Shown one piece after another: positions 56,606 to 64,000 of a stretch of DNA of 64,000 nucleotides. Location: contig CAWJXB010000003.1 of assembly GCA_963846775.1 (NCBI GenBank), forward strand, positions 186,001 through 250,000. Direction: 5' to 3'. The notes beneath the pieces were generated by a model that saw nothing but the letters and a program-made list of their open reading frames with translations, did no database searches and was not told the DNA's origin. Position 1 is the first letter of the stretch; each line of letters opens with the position of its first letter. The translations under genes were made by a program, and so were the position numbers. Source of the DNA: CAVYXA01 sp963846775 (GTDB taxonomy: Bacteria > Verrucomicrobiota > Verrucomicrobiia > Chthoniobacterales > UBA10450).

Positions 56606-58009
56606 ATGCGCAAGACCAAGATCATCTGCACGCTCGGGCCGGCGAGCGAGCGCACGGAAATTCTGCGAAAAATGATCGAGGGTGGCGCGGATGTGTTTCG
56701 GCTGAACATGAGTCACGCCACCCACGAATGGGTGCGCGAGATCGTGCCGCGCATTCGGACCCTGGGGCGAAAAGCCGGTCGCCCGCTTGCGATCCTGCTC
56801 GACACCCAAGGTCCGGCCATTCGGACTGGCGATCTCAAAATAGATTTCCACTTGAAGCCCGGCGACATTCTCGAATTCACCGTGCGCGGCGCGAGGAGCA
56901 AGGAGCGGTATTCTGTCGATGTTAATTACGGCGGATTCGCCGCCGACGTTTCGGTCGGCAACACGATCATTGTCGATAACGGGCTGCTCAAACTGCTCGT
57001 GCTCGACAAGCGGAAAAACCGGGTGCGCTGCAAGGTCCTGACCCAGGCGGTGCTCGGCTCGCGCCGTCACATCAACTTGCCGGGCGTACGCGTGAATCTG
57101 CCGCCGCTGACGAAAAAGGACTTGGCCGATATCGCGCTCGGCGCGGAGCTTGGAGTCGATTTCGTCGCGCTCAGTTTTGTCCGGGAAAAAAGCGATATCG
57201 AAGAACTGCGCCGAGTTTTGGCGAAGAAAAAAAGCCGTGCGCAGATTGTGGCCAAGATCGAAGATCAACTGGCCGTTCGCGGGATCGACAAAATGATCGA
57301 CGCGGCCGACGTGATCATGGTTGCTCGTGGCGATCTCGGCATCGAATGCCCGATGGAAGAATTGCCCATCATCCAGCGGCGGATCGTGAAAGGTTGTATT
57401 CGCTTCGGCAAACCGGTGGTGATCGCGACGCAGTTGCTTGAATCGATGATTACGAATCCGTCGCCGACCCGGGCCGAGATCACCGATGTGGCCAACGCCG
57501 TGTTCGAACAAGCCGATGCGGTTATGCTGAGCGGCGAAACCACGGTTGGGCGGTACCCGGTCGAATGCGTCGAGGTCCTGCATCGCGTCGCGCTTCGGAT
57601 TGAGCGGAGTGGCGGCGCCGGTTATGCCGCGGATGCGCTGTTGGGAAACGTGCGCCAGAAAACCGTGGGGTCCGCGGTGGTCCTCGCCAATTCGCTGCGC
57701 GATTCGAAGCTAATTGTCTTCACCTTGCACGGAACAATGGCGCGATACGTCTCGAACCTGCGTCCGCAGCGCGCGCCCATCTTCGCCTTCACACCCAGCG
57801 CCGAAGTCTGCCGCCAATTGTCGATGTTATGGGGAACGCATCCGATCCAGATCGAGTTCGCCGATGACCCGGACAGGACGATCCGATCAGCCGAGAAGTT
57901 TCTCCTCCAAAACAAATTGATCGTGCCGGGCAATCACCTGGTCGTGATCAGCGACATGCGTATGGGCCAGGCGCTGATTGATTGTATCCAATTGCGTGTG
58001 GTGAAATAG
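56606..58009 (+). CDS. pyk: Pyruvate kinase
   Basis: The 467-residue enzyme makes ATP and pyruvate from phosphoenolpyruvate. It shows KIICTLGPASERTEILRKMI at the start, the PEP/Mg2+ site MVARGDLGIECPMEELPIIQ, ATQLLESMITNPSPTRAEIT and the AVMLSGETTVGRYPVECV block. The C-terminal regulatory domain is complete. Confidence 0.96.
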   Translation: MRKTKIICTLGPASERTEILRKMIEGGADVFRLNMSHATHEWVREIVPRIRTLGRKAGRPLAILLDTQGPAIRTGDLKIDFHLKPGDILEFTVRGARSKERYSVDVNYGGFAADVSVGNTIIVDNGLLKLLVLDKRKNRVRCKVLTQAVLGSRRHINLPGVRVNLPPLTKKDLADIALGAELGVDFVALSFVREKSDIEELRRVLAKKKSRAQIVAKIEDQLAVRGIDKMIDAADVIMVARGDLGIECPMEELPIIQRRIVKGCIRFGKPVVIATQLLESMITNPSPTRAEITDVANAVFEQADAVMLSGETTVGRYPVECVEVLHRVALRIERSGGAGYAADALLGNVRQKTVGSAVVLANSLRDSKLIVFTLHGTMARYVSNLRPQRAPIFAFTPSAEVCRQLSMLWGTHPIQIEFADDPDRTIRSAEKFLLQNKLIVPGNHLVVISDMRMGQALIDCIQLRVVK

Positions 58010-58016
58010 ACAGCCA

Positions 58017-58568
58017 ATGCAAGACGATCTGGAGCGCATTCTATTTCACGAAACAGCGATCCTGACCCGGCTCGATCAGCTCGCCGCAGAAATCTCGCAG
58101 GAATATCGCGGCCGCGAGCTCACGGTGATTGCCGTGTTGAGCGGGAGTCTCATGTTTATGGCGGATCTGCTGCGACGGATTCCGCTCCCGTTAAGGTTGG
58201 ATTTTGTGAGCGTGGCCAGTTATTACGGCAAGGCGCAGACCAGCGGCGAAATCGTTTTCAAACAGACTGCGTTACCGGATGTGAAAGATCGACACATTCT
58301 GATTCTCGACGACATCCTCGACAGTGGCCACACGCTGGCCGCGATTCGGGAGAAATTGGAAACGGTTGTGCCACGGAGCATTCGCATCTGCGTGTTGCTG
58401 AGCAAAAAGAAAAAGCGAGCTCGCCATGTCCATGCCAATTATGTCGGCTTCGAGATCGAGGACGAATTTGTCGTCGGATATGGCCTCGATTTCATGGAAC
58501 GCTATCGCAATCTTCCGTGCATCGGCGTGTTGCGGAAGGACCTGATCGCGCAAGCAAGCAATCTGTAG
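58017..58568 (+). CDS. hpt: Hypoxanthine phosphoribosyltransferase
   Basis: The 183-residue purine-salvage enzyme joins hypoxanthine or guanine to PRPP. The PRPP motif is RHILILDDILDSGHTLAAI and the VLSGSLMFMADLLRRIPLPL and SVASYYGKAQTSGEI parts are typical. VGYGLDFMERYRNLPCIGVL binds the base. It begins 7 bp after pyk, so the two may share an operon. Confidence 0.94.
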   Translation: MQDDLERILFHETAILTRLDQLAAEISQEYRGRELTVIAVLSGSLMFMADLLRRIPLPLRLDFVSVASYYGKAQTSGEIVFKQTALPDVKDRHILILDDILDSGHTLAAIREKLETVVPRSIRICVLLSKKKKRARHVHANYVGFEIEDEFVVGYGLDFMERYRNLPCIGVLRKDLIAQASNL

Positions 58569-58590
58569 CGGCGGTCTATGACCGCCGATA
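58565..58590. repeat. REP-like palindrome, short form
   Basis: GTAGCGGCGGTCTATGACCG then CCGATA carries the same arms as 40547-40623. Its first bases include the hpt stop codon. Confidence 0.55.
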
Positions 58591-58597
58591 TTTGAAA

Positions 58598-58844
58598 ATG
58601 AAAATGCGAGTGCAATTTTACGCGCAGCTTCGCGATTTGGCGGGCAAGCATGAAATGGATGTTGATCTTCCGCCAGGATCGACCGTGCGCGATTTGCTCG
58701 AAAAAATTTACTCGCTAAAACCTCCGCTCCGCCGGCACGACAAAACAATCTTGGTGGGCGCCGGCGTGGAGTTTGTCGATCGCGATTACGAGCTGAAAGC
58801 CGGCGAAGAGATCGCCGATCATGCCGCCAGTGCAAGGAGGATAA
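58598..58844 (+). CDS. MoaD/ThiS-like ubiquitin-fold protein, frameshift at the end
   Basis: The product MKMRVQFYAQLRDLAGKHEM to YELKAGEEIA has the MoaD fold (about 80 residues). One extra G near 58819 breaks the frame; correcting it gives EEIAIMPPVQGG and a TAA at 58844. The Gly-Gly end is needed for activation and sulphur transfer. Which partner uses it is unknown; no moaE or moeB is next to it. Confidence 0.7.
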
Positions 58845-58865
58845 GCAGACGGCGGAGGTCAGCGG

Positions 58866-59351
58866 TTAGTCCCGGAAATTCTTGAAATTTGTCGCCACGC
58901 CGAAATCGCGACTCTTCACAAACTGGATCACCGCCTGTAAATCGTCCTTTTTTTTTCCGCTCACGCGGATTTGTCGATCTTGCATTTGGCTCTGCACTTT
59001 GAATCCCTGCGATTTGATTGCCTGAACGATTTCCTTGGCCTTGTTGCCTTCCAGGCCCTGCTGAATTTTCAATTCCTGCCGGGCGTGACCCATCGAGGAA
59101 ATGGCCGGCTCGGTTTGATCGATGTTGCGAAGATCGACCCCGCGCTTCGACAATTTCCCGATCACGATCTCGCGCAGCCCTTTCAAGTGCGTCGCGTCGT
59201 CGGCAGTTAGAACGATCTTGTCTTTCTCCTGGATGATCTCCGTCTGCGCCCCCTTGAAATCGAAACGCGTCGCGAGTTCTTTGCGCGCCTGGTTCAGCGC
59301 ATTGTCCACTTCCTGACTGTCCACTTCCGAAACAATGTCGAACGAAGGCAT
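58866..59351 (-). CDS. yajQ: YajQ family nucleotide-binding protein
   Basis: The 161-residue DUF520 protein begins MPSFDIVSEVDSQEVDNALN and has the family parts ELATRFDFKGAQTEI, ISSMGHARQELKIQQGLEG and ISGKKKDDLQAVIQ-type sequence (here VSGKKKDDLQAVIQFVK). Members bind cyclic di-GMP or nucleic acids and are found in many bacteria. It is convergent with the MoaD-like gene. Confidence 0.93.
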   Translation of the reverse strand: MPSFDIVSEVDSQEVDNALNQARKELATRFDFKGAQTEIIQEKDKIVLTADDATHLKGLREIVIGKLSKRGVDLRNIDQTEPAISSMGHARQELKIQQGLEGNKAKEIVQAIKSQGFKVQSQMQDRQIRVSGKKKDDLQAVIQFVKSRDFGVATNFKNFRD

Positions 59352-59383
59352 GATAGATTTCCGATTTCGATTTTCGATTGTGG

Positions 59384-60157
59384 CTACGGATATGCCTTGA
59401 AGATTCTGATGTTTCCGTCTCCGACGTCAATGGCGAAGCTCGCGGCGGGATTCGAGCCGATCATATGGTCAATCCTGCGAACGTCTTGACCGCTGCGTTC
59501 TTCTGGTGTCGCAAAATCGCTCACGATCTTTCCGGTATTCGTCCGACCCGTCAGGCGAAAAGATGCGTCGCCTGGGATCGCTGCCCACGCGCCTCCGCTA
59601 ACGACCGTCGCTTCCACGGAAAACTTCGCCGGTTCCCACCAATCGTAAATCAGCGCCAGCGGTCCGGTTTGAATGCGGGCGCGCACGTTGCCAAAACAGT
59701 TGCGCAGAAACATGCGGCCAGTCCCGAGTTTGATCTGCGCTTGTTCACTGCGCATTCCTTCAATCAACATCTCGCCGGTCGCGAGCTCGACTTGCTCCAG
59801 CTTCGCGGTGTGTGGCACAACAATCACGTAATCGACCGTGCCGGACCGATCACTCAATGCCCATTTCGGTTTCGGCGGGAAATCGGTGGTGATGAGGACG
59901 ACTCCGGGTTGAACGGAAACTTTGATGTCAATCTGGTCCAGCCGCTCTTGCACATAGGCGCGCTTGATCGCCTGCACCCGCAGTTTGGTCGAGGCAGCGC
60001 CGTAAAGACGAATCGAGCCGTCGCCGTTGACGATGCGAACGCGCGTCGTCGGTTCGACCGAGTAAGTGCGATCAAACGTCTGCTCCAGCGCGCTCTTGGG
60101 CAAGCCGCATCCTGAAATAAATAAGCCCGCCAATAGCGAGAGTGTGATGCGCACCAC
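59384..60157 (-). CDS. Lipoprotein with repeat beta-domain (DUF4097-like)
   Basis: The 257-residue protein has a lipobox LLAGLFISGC at the start. The mature part is a series of short strands with INGDGSIRLYGA, LATGEMLIEGM and LGTGRMFLRNCFG, the pattern of the DUF4097/putative-adhesin beta-helix. It should be lipid-anchored in the periplasm. It follows the M3 peptidase gene by 2 bp, so they are probably co-transcribed. Confidence 0.72.
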   Translation of the reverse strand: MVRITLSLLAGLFISGCGLPKSALEQTFDRTYSVEPTTRVRIVNGDGSIRLYGAASTKLRVQAIKRAYVQERLDQIDIKVSVQPGVVLITTDFPPKPKWALSDRSGTVDYVIVVPHTAKLEQVELATGEMLIEGMRSEQAQIKLGTGRMFLRNCFGNVRARIQTGPLALIYDWWEPAKFSVEATVVSGGAWAAIPGDASFRLTGRTNTGKIVSDFATPEERSGQDVRRIDHMIGSNPAASFAIDVGDGNIRIFKAYP

Positions 60158-60159
60158 GC

Positions 60160-62358
60160 CTATTCTTTGTCCGGCCGAGGCGCTTCGTTATGCGCCTTTT
60201 CTGGAGGCGCTTGATCCAATCCGCGCCTTTTGAGCAGCGGCTCGATGTAGGGATCGCGCCCGGTGAAATCATGGAAAAATTTCATGACATCATCGCTGCC
60301 GCCTCGGGAGAGAAGCATTTGCCGAAACCGGTCGCCGTTCTCCCGCTTTAATCCGCCGTGTTCTTTGATCCATTCCACGCTATCGGCATCGAGCACTTCG
60401 CTCCAAATGTAAGAGTAATAACCGGCCGAGTAACCGCCGGCGAACGCATGCGAAAAGTACGTGCTGCGATATCGCGGCGGCACCGCGGGAAAATCGATAT
60501 TCGCTTTTTTCAGCGCGTCCGCTTCAAATGCGAGGGCATCGGTTGGGATATCGCTGGGCGCGAGCTGATGCCAGGCCTGGTCGAGAATAGTGGCCTCGAG
60601 GTACTCGGTGGTCTTGAATCCCTGGTTAAACTTGCGAGCCGAATCGACGACCTTGTCGAGCAACGCCGGCGGCATCGCTTCGCCCGTTTCATAGTGTTTC
60701 GCGTAATTTTTTAATACTTCAGGCCAGGTCGCCCACATCTCGTTCACCTGTGACGGATACTCGACAAAATCCCGCGGCACGCTCGTCCCGCTGAAGCGCG
60801 GATATTTCACGTGCGAAAACATCCCGTGCAGCGCGTGACCGAACTCGTGAAACATCGTGGTGACTTCGTCGAAGGTGAGCAGGGTCGGTTTGCCCGCTTC
60901 TGGTTTCGGGATGTTCAGGTGATTGGCTACCACGGGTTTGAACCCGAGTAACTCGCTTTGCCGCACGTAGGCGTTCATCCACGCACCGCCCCGCTTGGAT
61001 GGCCGCGCATAATAATCCGCCAGAAAAAGAGCGAGCTGGTTGCCGTCGTTATCGAAAACTTCAAAAACGCGCACATCGGGTTGATAAACCGGCAGATCAT
61101 GGCGCTCCTTGAAAGTGAGGCCGTAAAGTTTGTTGGCCGCGTAAAAGACGCCATCGAGCAATACGTGATTGATCTCGAAGTACGGTTTGACCTCCGCTTC
61201 TTCGAACGCATAGCGTTTTTGCCGGACCTTCTCAGCATAGAACGCCCAATCCCACGACGCCAACTGGAAGCCGCCTTTCTCCTGGTCGATCACATTTTGC
61301 ATCTCGGCGGCTTCGCGCCTGGCATTGGCCATCGCCGGCGGCGCGACTTGGGCGAGCAGCTTGTTGACCGTGTCGATGTTCTTCGCGGTTTGATCTTCCA
61401 ATTGATAAGCAGCGTGATTCGGATAACCGAGCAACGCTGCGCGTTCCGCCCGCAGTTTCACCATTCGAAGCACGACCGCGCGATTGTCGAACTCGCCGCC
61501 GTGATTGTTCCGCGCGAGCGATGTGTCCATGATCTTTTCGCGCAATTGTCGATTTTGTAAGGACGCCAAAGCCGGCTGGCCGGTCGTGTTCTGTAATGCG
61601 ATGACGAATTTGCCCTCTTTGTTTTCGGTCTTCGCCGCAGCCGCTGCGGCCGCGATCTCGGATTCGGACAGGCCCTTCAACTGGGCGCGATCGTCCACCA
61701 CGATGGAGGAGCCGTTTTTCTCTTTCAGCACGTTTTGCGCAAAAGTCGTTTGCAACGCCGCCAATTCCGCGTTCATCGCTTTCAACTTCTCTTTGTCCGA
61801 ATCGGAAAGCTTCGCACCAGCGCGGACGAAATCTTTGTAGTAACGCTCGACCAGCCAGTTCGATTCAGGATCGAGTCCGAGCTTGTCGCGGTGATCGTAA
61901 ATAGTCTGTACCCGAGCGAAGAGTTCGCTGTTTAGATGAATCGCGTCTTCGTGCGCCGCCATTTTGGGCGCCATCTCTTTCTCGATCTTTTGCAGTTCGG
62001 AATTGGTATTGCACGCGGCCAGATTGGAAAAAATTCGGTCGACGCGGCCGAGCAAAACGCCGGCGCGCTCCATTGCCACGATCGTGTTTTCGAAGGTCGC
62101 CTTCTCCGGGTTGGTCGCGATCTTCTGCACTTGCTTCAATTCCTCGGCCATTCCCTTTTCGTAGGCTGGAGCAAAATCCTGGTTCTGGATTTTGTCGAAC
62201 GGCGGCATGTGAAACGGCAGCGCGCTTTCGGATAGCAATGGGTTCCCTCTCATTGATTTGTTTTTGGTTGGCGACGACTTCTCCGCTGCATTCAGGATCG
62301 ACATGTGAATCAGGAGCAAAGAGCAGGTCAGAAGGATCAGCCACGTTGTTTTTCTCAT
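60160..62358 (-). CDS. M3 family oligopeptidase (Dcp/PrlC-like), exported
   Basis: From ATG 62358 the 732-residue zinc peptidase has a signal peptide (MRKTTWLILLTCSLLLIHMS, then LNAAEK). The active site HEFGHALHGMFSHVKYPRFS and the second Glu in the nearby FVEYPSQVNEMWA match family M3. It digests short peptides. Presence of a signal sets it apart from the cytoplasmic oligopeptidase A; a periplasmic or outer-membrane place is inferred. The upstream frame to 62583 is a relic of another gene. Confidence 0.9.
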   Translation of the reverse strand: MRKTTWLILLTCSLLLIHMSILNAAEKSSPTKNKSMRGNPLLSESALPFHMPPFDKIQNQDFAPAYEKGMAEELKQVQKIATNPEKATFENTIVAMERAGVLLGRVDRIFSNLAACNTNSELQKIEKEMAPKMAAHEDAIHLNSELFARVQTIYDHRDKLGLDPESNWLVERYYKDFVRAGAKLSDSDKEKLKAMNAELAALQTTFAQNVLKEKNGSSIVVDDRAQLKGLSESEIAAAAAAAKTENKEGKFVIALQNTTGQPALASLQNRQLREKIMDTSLARNNHGGEFDNRAVVLRMVKLRAERAALLGYPNHAAYQLEDQTAKNIDTVNKLLAQVAPPAMANARREAAEMQNVIDQEKGGFQLASWDWAFYAEKVRQKRYAFEEAEVKPYFEINHVLLDGVFYAANKLYGLTFKERHDLPVYQPDVRVFEVFDNDGNQLALFLADYYARPSKRGGAWMNAYVRQSELLGFKPVVANHLNIPKPEAGKPTLLTFDEVTTMFHEFGHALHGMFSHVKYPRFSGTSVPRDFVEYPSQVNEMWATWPEVLKNYAKHYETGEAMPPALLDKVVDSARKFNQGFKTTEYLEATILDQAWHQLAPSDIPTDALAFEADALKKANIDFPAVPPRYRSTYFSHAFAGGYSAGYYSYIWSEVLDADSVEWIKEHGGLKRENGDRFRQMLLSRGGSDDVMKFFHDFTGRDPYIEPLLKRRGLDQAPPEKAHNEAPRPDKE

Positions 62359-62422
62359 CGCGAATACTCCACCGCCCGGAAGGGAACTCAAGCGTGCTCC
62401 TTGGCGGGTACATTTAACATGA

Positions 62423-62583
62423 CTAGATCCATAGAGTCCGATCGAAGGTGCGATATTGGATGGCTTCATTACGTGCTCAGGTGCAACGTCGTTCTTGCTA
62501 TCGAGATCGGCGATGGTGCGGGCGACTTTCAGGATCGGCATGGGCGGGCCATTGCTCACGTCCGGCTGGGCGCGTAAGAACAC
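62423..62583 (-). pseudogene. comM: 3' relic of comM (YifB-like ATPase)
   Basis: The frame LKVARTIADLDSKNDVAPEH VM, then in another frame EAIQYRTFDRTLWI and a TAG, is the C-terminus of the Mg-chelatase-like protein ComM. Nothing remains of the ATPase domain. A one-base frameshift lies between the two parts. Confidence 0.65.
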
Positions 62584-62588
62584 GTTAG

Positions 62589-64000
62589 CTAAGGCGGCAG
62601 CGCAGTGCCAACGTTCGCCTTAGCGATTGCGACATCAGCGGCGTTGATCGATCCGTTGGCATTGACGTCCGAGCGGAAGTTGGTCCCATCGGCAGCCTGT
62701 CCGAGTCGGACCTTGGTTTGCGCAACATCGGCGGCATTTACTACGCGATTGCCGTTGGTGTCACCGATTAGGAAACCAGCGCTCACGGAAGTATCAGGCG
62801 CGACCTGGTTGAAAGCATCGGTCACGTTACTCAAAGTAACTGTCGATATTTGAGCATTCGTAACTCCAGTTACGTTTACTATCATATCTCTACCGCTAAA
62901 GATAGGACTGCCTGACACAGTTCCGGTTCCTCCTGTCACAGCAGCATTGCCACTTAAGAGGAGATTACTAAATGTGAATACCAGCGTGTAATCCCCGTTA
63001 GCTCCCCCAGTGCGACATTCTACACCGGACTGACCGCTGATAGGCATATTGATATCAAAGGTTCCCGAACCACCGTGCATCTTGCGCGAAGCTGCCGCTA
63101 TCAGTTGCGGAGCCCGGCACTTTCCGGCGCTGCCAGCATTTGCTATAGCCTGAATCTCCGATGCGGAGAGCGCGCGATTAAAGATTTCGACTTCGTCGAT
63201 GAGTCCAGCCCAATACTGGATTATGCCGGCGCCCACCGACTGCCAAGCTCCGATAGTGACGGGGTTGGTGTTAGGGTCAGGAATGAGGTTAGTCGCGGTG
63301 GTGCCGTCTACGACACCGTTTATGTACAGATTCAACGCGCTCCCATCATATGTAAATGCGATGTGATAAAATTGATTGTTCGATAACACGGACGTGGAAA
63401 CAACCGATGCAAACGCTCCCCCGGCAACAGTAATCCTTCCTTCGAGGTGTCCGCCGGTTAAGACTCGCACGCCGTAGGCGAAGTCGTTACCCTGGTTGCC
63501 AAGTGTGCTTTTGATTACGATCGCTCGATCCTGGGTGAAGTTGTCCGTGGAGTTCATCCAAGCATCGATTGTGAAATTAGTTAAATGGAAGTTAGGTGCA
63601 TCCGGCACGTTCACAAAGCCAGTGGTACCATCGAACGAGAAAGCTTGCCCGACCTCGCCAGTCGTGAATGTTGCACCGTTTTGCAGCGTGCCGTTGTTGT
63701 TCCCCACGGCGTCGATGGCGTTTCCTTCAGCGCCCCACCAACTCACCATGTTTGCCGGCGGTGGCGTGCAGACGTTAACCATACCGGTCATGCCGAACGA
63801 GCAGTGAGCCGCGCAGAAATAGGAATAGGCGCCAGGTTGAGTAAACAAGTGCTGATACACCGTGCCGGGGCCGGAAAGAGTTCCCGCGCCGCAGTTCGTG
63901 TCGTTGGGAGAACAAAACTGGTTGTCGGCAGTGCAGGGATTACCACTGGTAGCGCTATGAAACCCCGTGGCCCAGGTCCAGCGCACCGTGTCGCCCGCAG
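62589..64000 (-). CDS. Secreted cupredoxin-LamG-dockerin protein (5' end outside window)
   Basis: The visible 470 residues start inside a plastocyanin-like domain (GDTVRWTWATG, HSATSG) with copper ligands in YFCAAHCSFGMTGMVNV, followed by a LamG/concanavalin-like domain (residues about 80-260; GQAFSFDGTTGFVNVPDAP), a beta domain with GGSGTFDINMPISG, and a dockerin-like pair of calcium loops (GDTNGNRVVNAAD, DVNANGSINAAD). The frame is open to the right edge. The last ~170 residues resemble those of the astacin protein at 508-3297. Confidence 0.85.
   Translation of the reverse strand, partial: AGDTVRWTWATGFHSATSGNPCTADNQFCSPNDTNCGAGTLSGPGTVYQHLFTQPGAYSYFCAAHCSFGMTGMVNVCTPPPANMVSWWGAEGNAIDAVGNNNGTLQNGATFTTGEVGQAFSFDGTTGFVNVPDAPNFHLTNFTIDAWMNSTDNFTQDRAIVIKSTLGNQGNDFAYGVRVLTGGHLEGRITVAGGAFASVVSTSVLSNNQFYHIAFTYDGSALNLYINGVVDGTTATNLIPDPNTNPVTIGAWQSVGAGIIQYWAGLIDEVEIFNRALSASEIQAIANAGSAGKCRAPQLIAAASRKMHGGSGTFDINMPISGQSGVECRTGGANGDYTLVFTFSNLLLSGNAAVTGGTGTVSGSPIFSGRDMIVNVTGVTNAQISTVTLSNVTDAFNQVAPDTSVSAGFLIGDTNGNRVVNAADVAQTKVRLGQAADGTNFRSDVNANGSINAADVAIAKANVGTALPP

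Noticed and set aside
56510..57583. Antisense open frame in pyk
   Set aside because: It is opposite a certain gene and shows no domains.

Overview
The window looks like a chromosome segment of a soil-type Verrucomicrobiota bacterium, perhaps near Chthoniobacterales/Udaeobacter. That placement is an inference from gene content: secreted proteins ending in dockerin-like calcium repeats, an ECF sigma factor paired with a large Ser/Thr kinase, degenerate short-period intergenic repeats and many gene relics. No rRNA gene is present to settle it.

Layout. 1-4.3 kb carries the end of a porin-like protein, a large astacin-type metalloprotease with a dockerin tail, and a small exported protein. 4.5-8.2 kb is an ECF sigma factor followed 3 bp later by a Ser/Thr kinase with TolB/FlgO-like and TPR parts. 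Then come glpX, a beta/gamma-crystallin protein and a D-amino-acid oxidase family gene. From 11 to 31 kb lies a stress-type accessory region: PAS histidine kinase, OsmC, LysR regulator, two near-identical copies of a 47-residue membrane protein, PRC-barrel protein, Mg2+ P-type ATPase, Hsp20, CBS protein, PocR/AraC regulator, YciE/F-like protein, two related peptidoglycan-binding proteins, and a three-member family of tiny proteins. Relics and frameshifts are frequent here. 31.3-34.8 kb holds an AAA+ ATPase with a subtilisin-like protease, the best candidate for a dedicated conflict or quality-control system; the protease reading frame is broken several times.

From 34.9 kb the content is mostly housekeeping: groEL/groES, ispH, a DUF456 protein, a peroxiredoxin overlapping aconitase, ddl, tRNA-His and tRNA-Arg, a class IV aminotransferase, a Na+/H+ antiporter, a UVR-motif protein, a Xer recombinase, a lone nuoA, pyruvate kinase, a hypoxanthine phosphoribosyltransferase, a MoaD-like protein, YajQ, an M3 oligopeptidase, and at the right edge a cupredoxin/LamG/dockerin protein whose last ~170 residues match those of the astacin protein at the left edge.

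Three themes cut across the window. (1) About a dozen genes carry single-base frameshifts, several in homopolymer runs and in otherwise well preserved genes, so residual assembly indels must be separated from real decay. (2) There are several 3'-end gene relics (porin, OsmC, amidohydrolase, ComM), consistent with gene loss. (3) Imperfect 7-10 bp tandem repeats recur in intergenic gaps, and one lies in frame inside aconitase.
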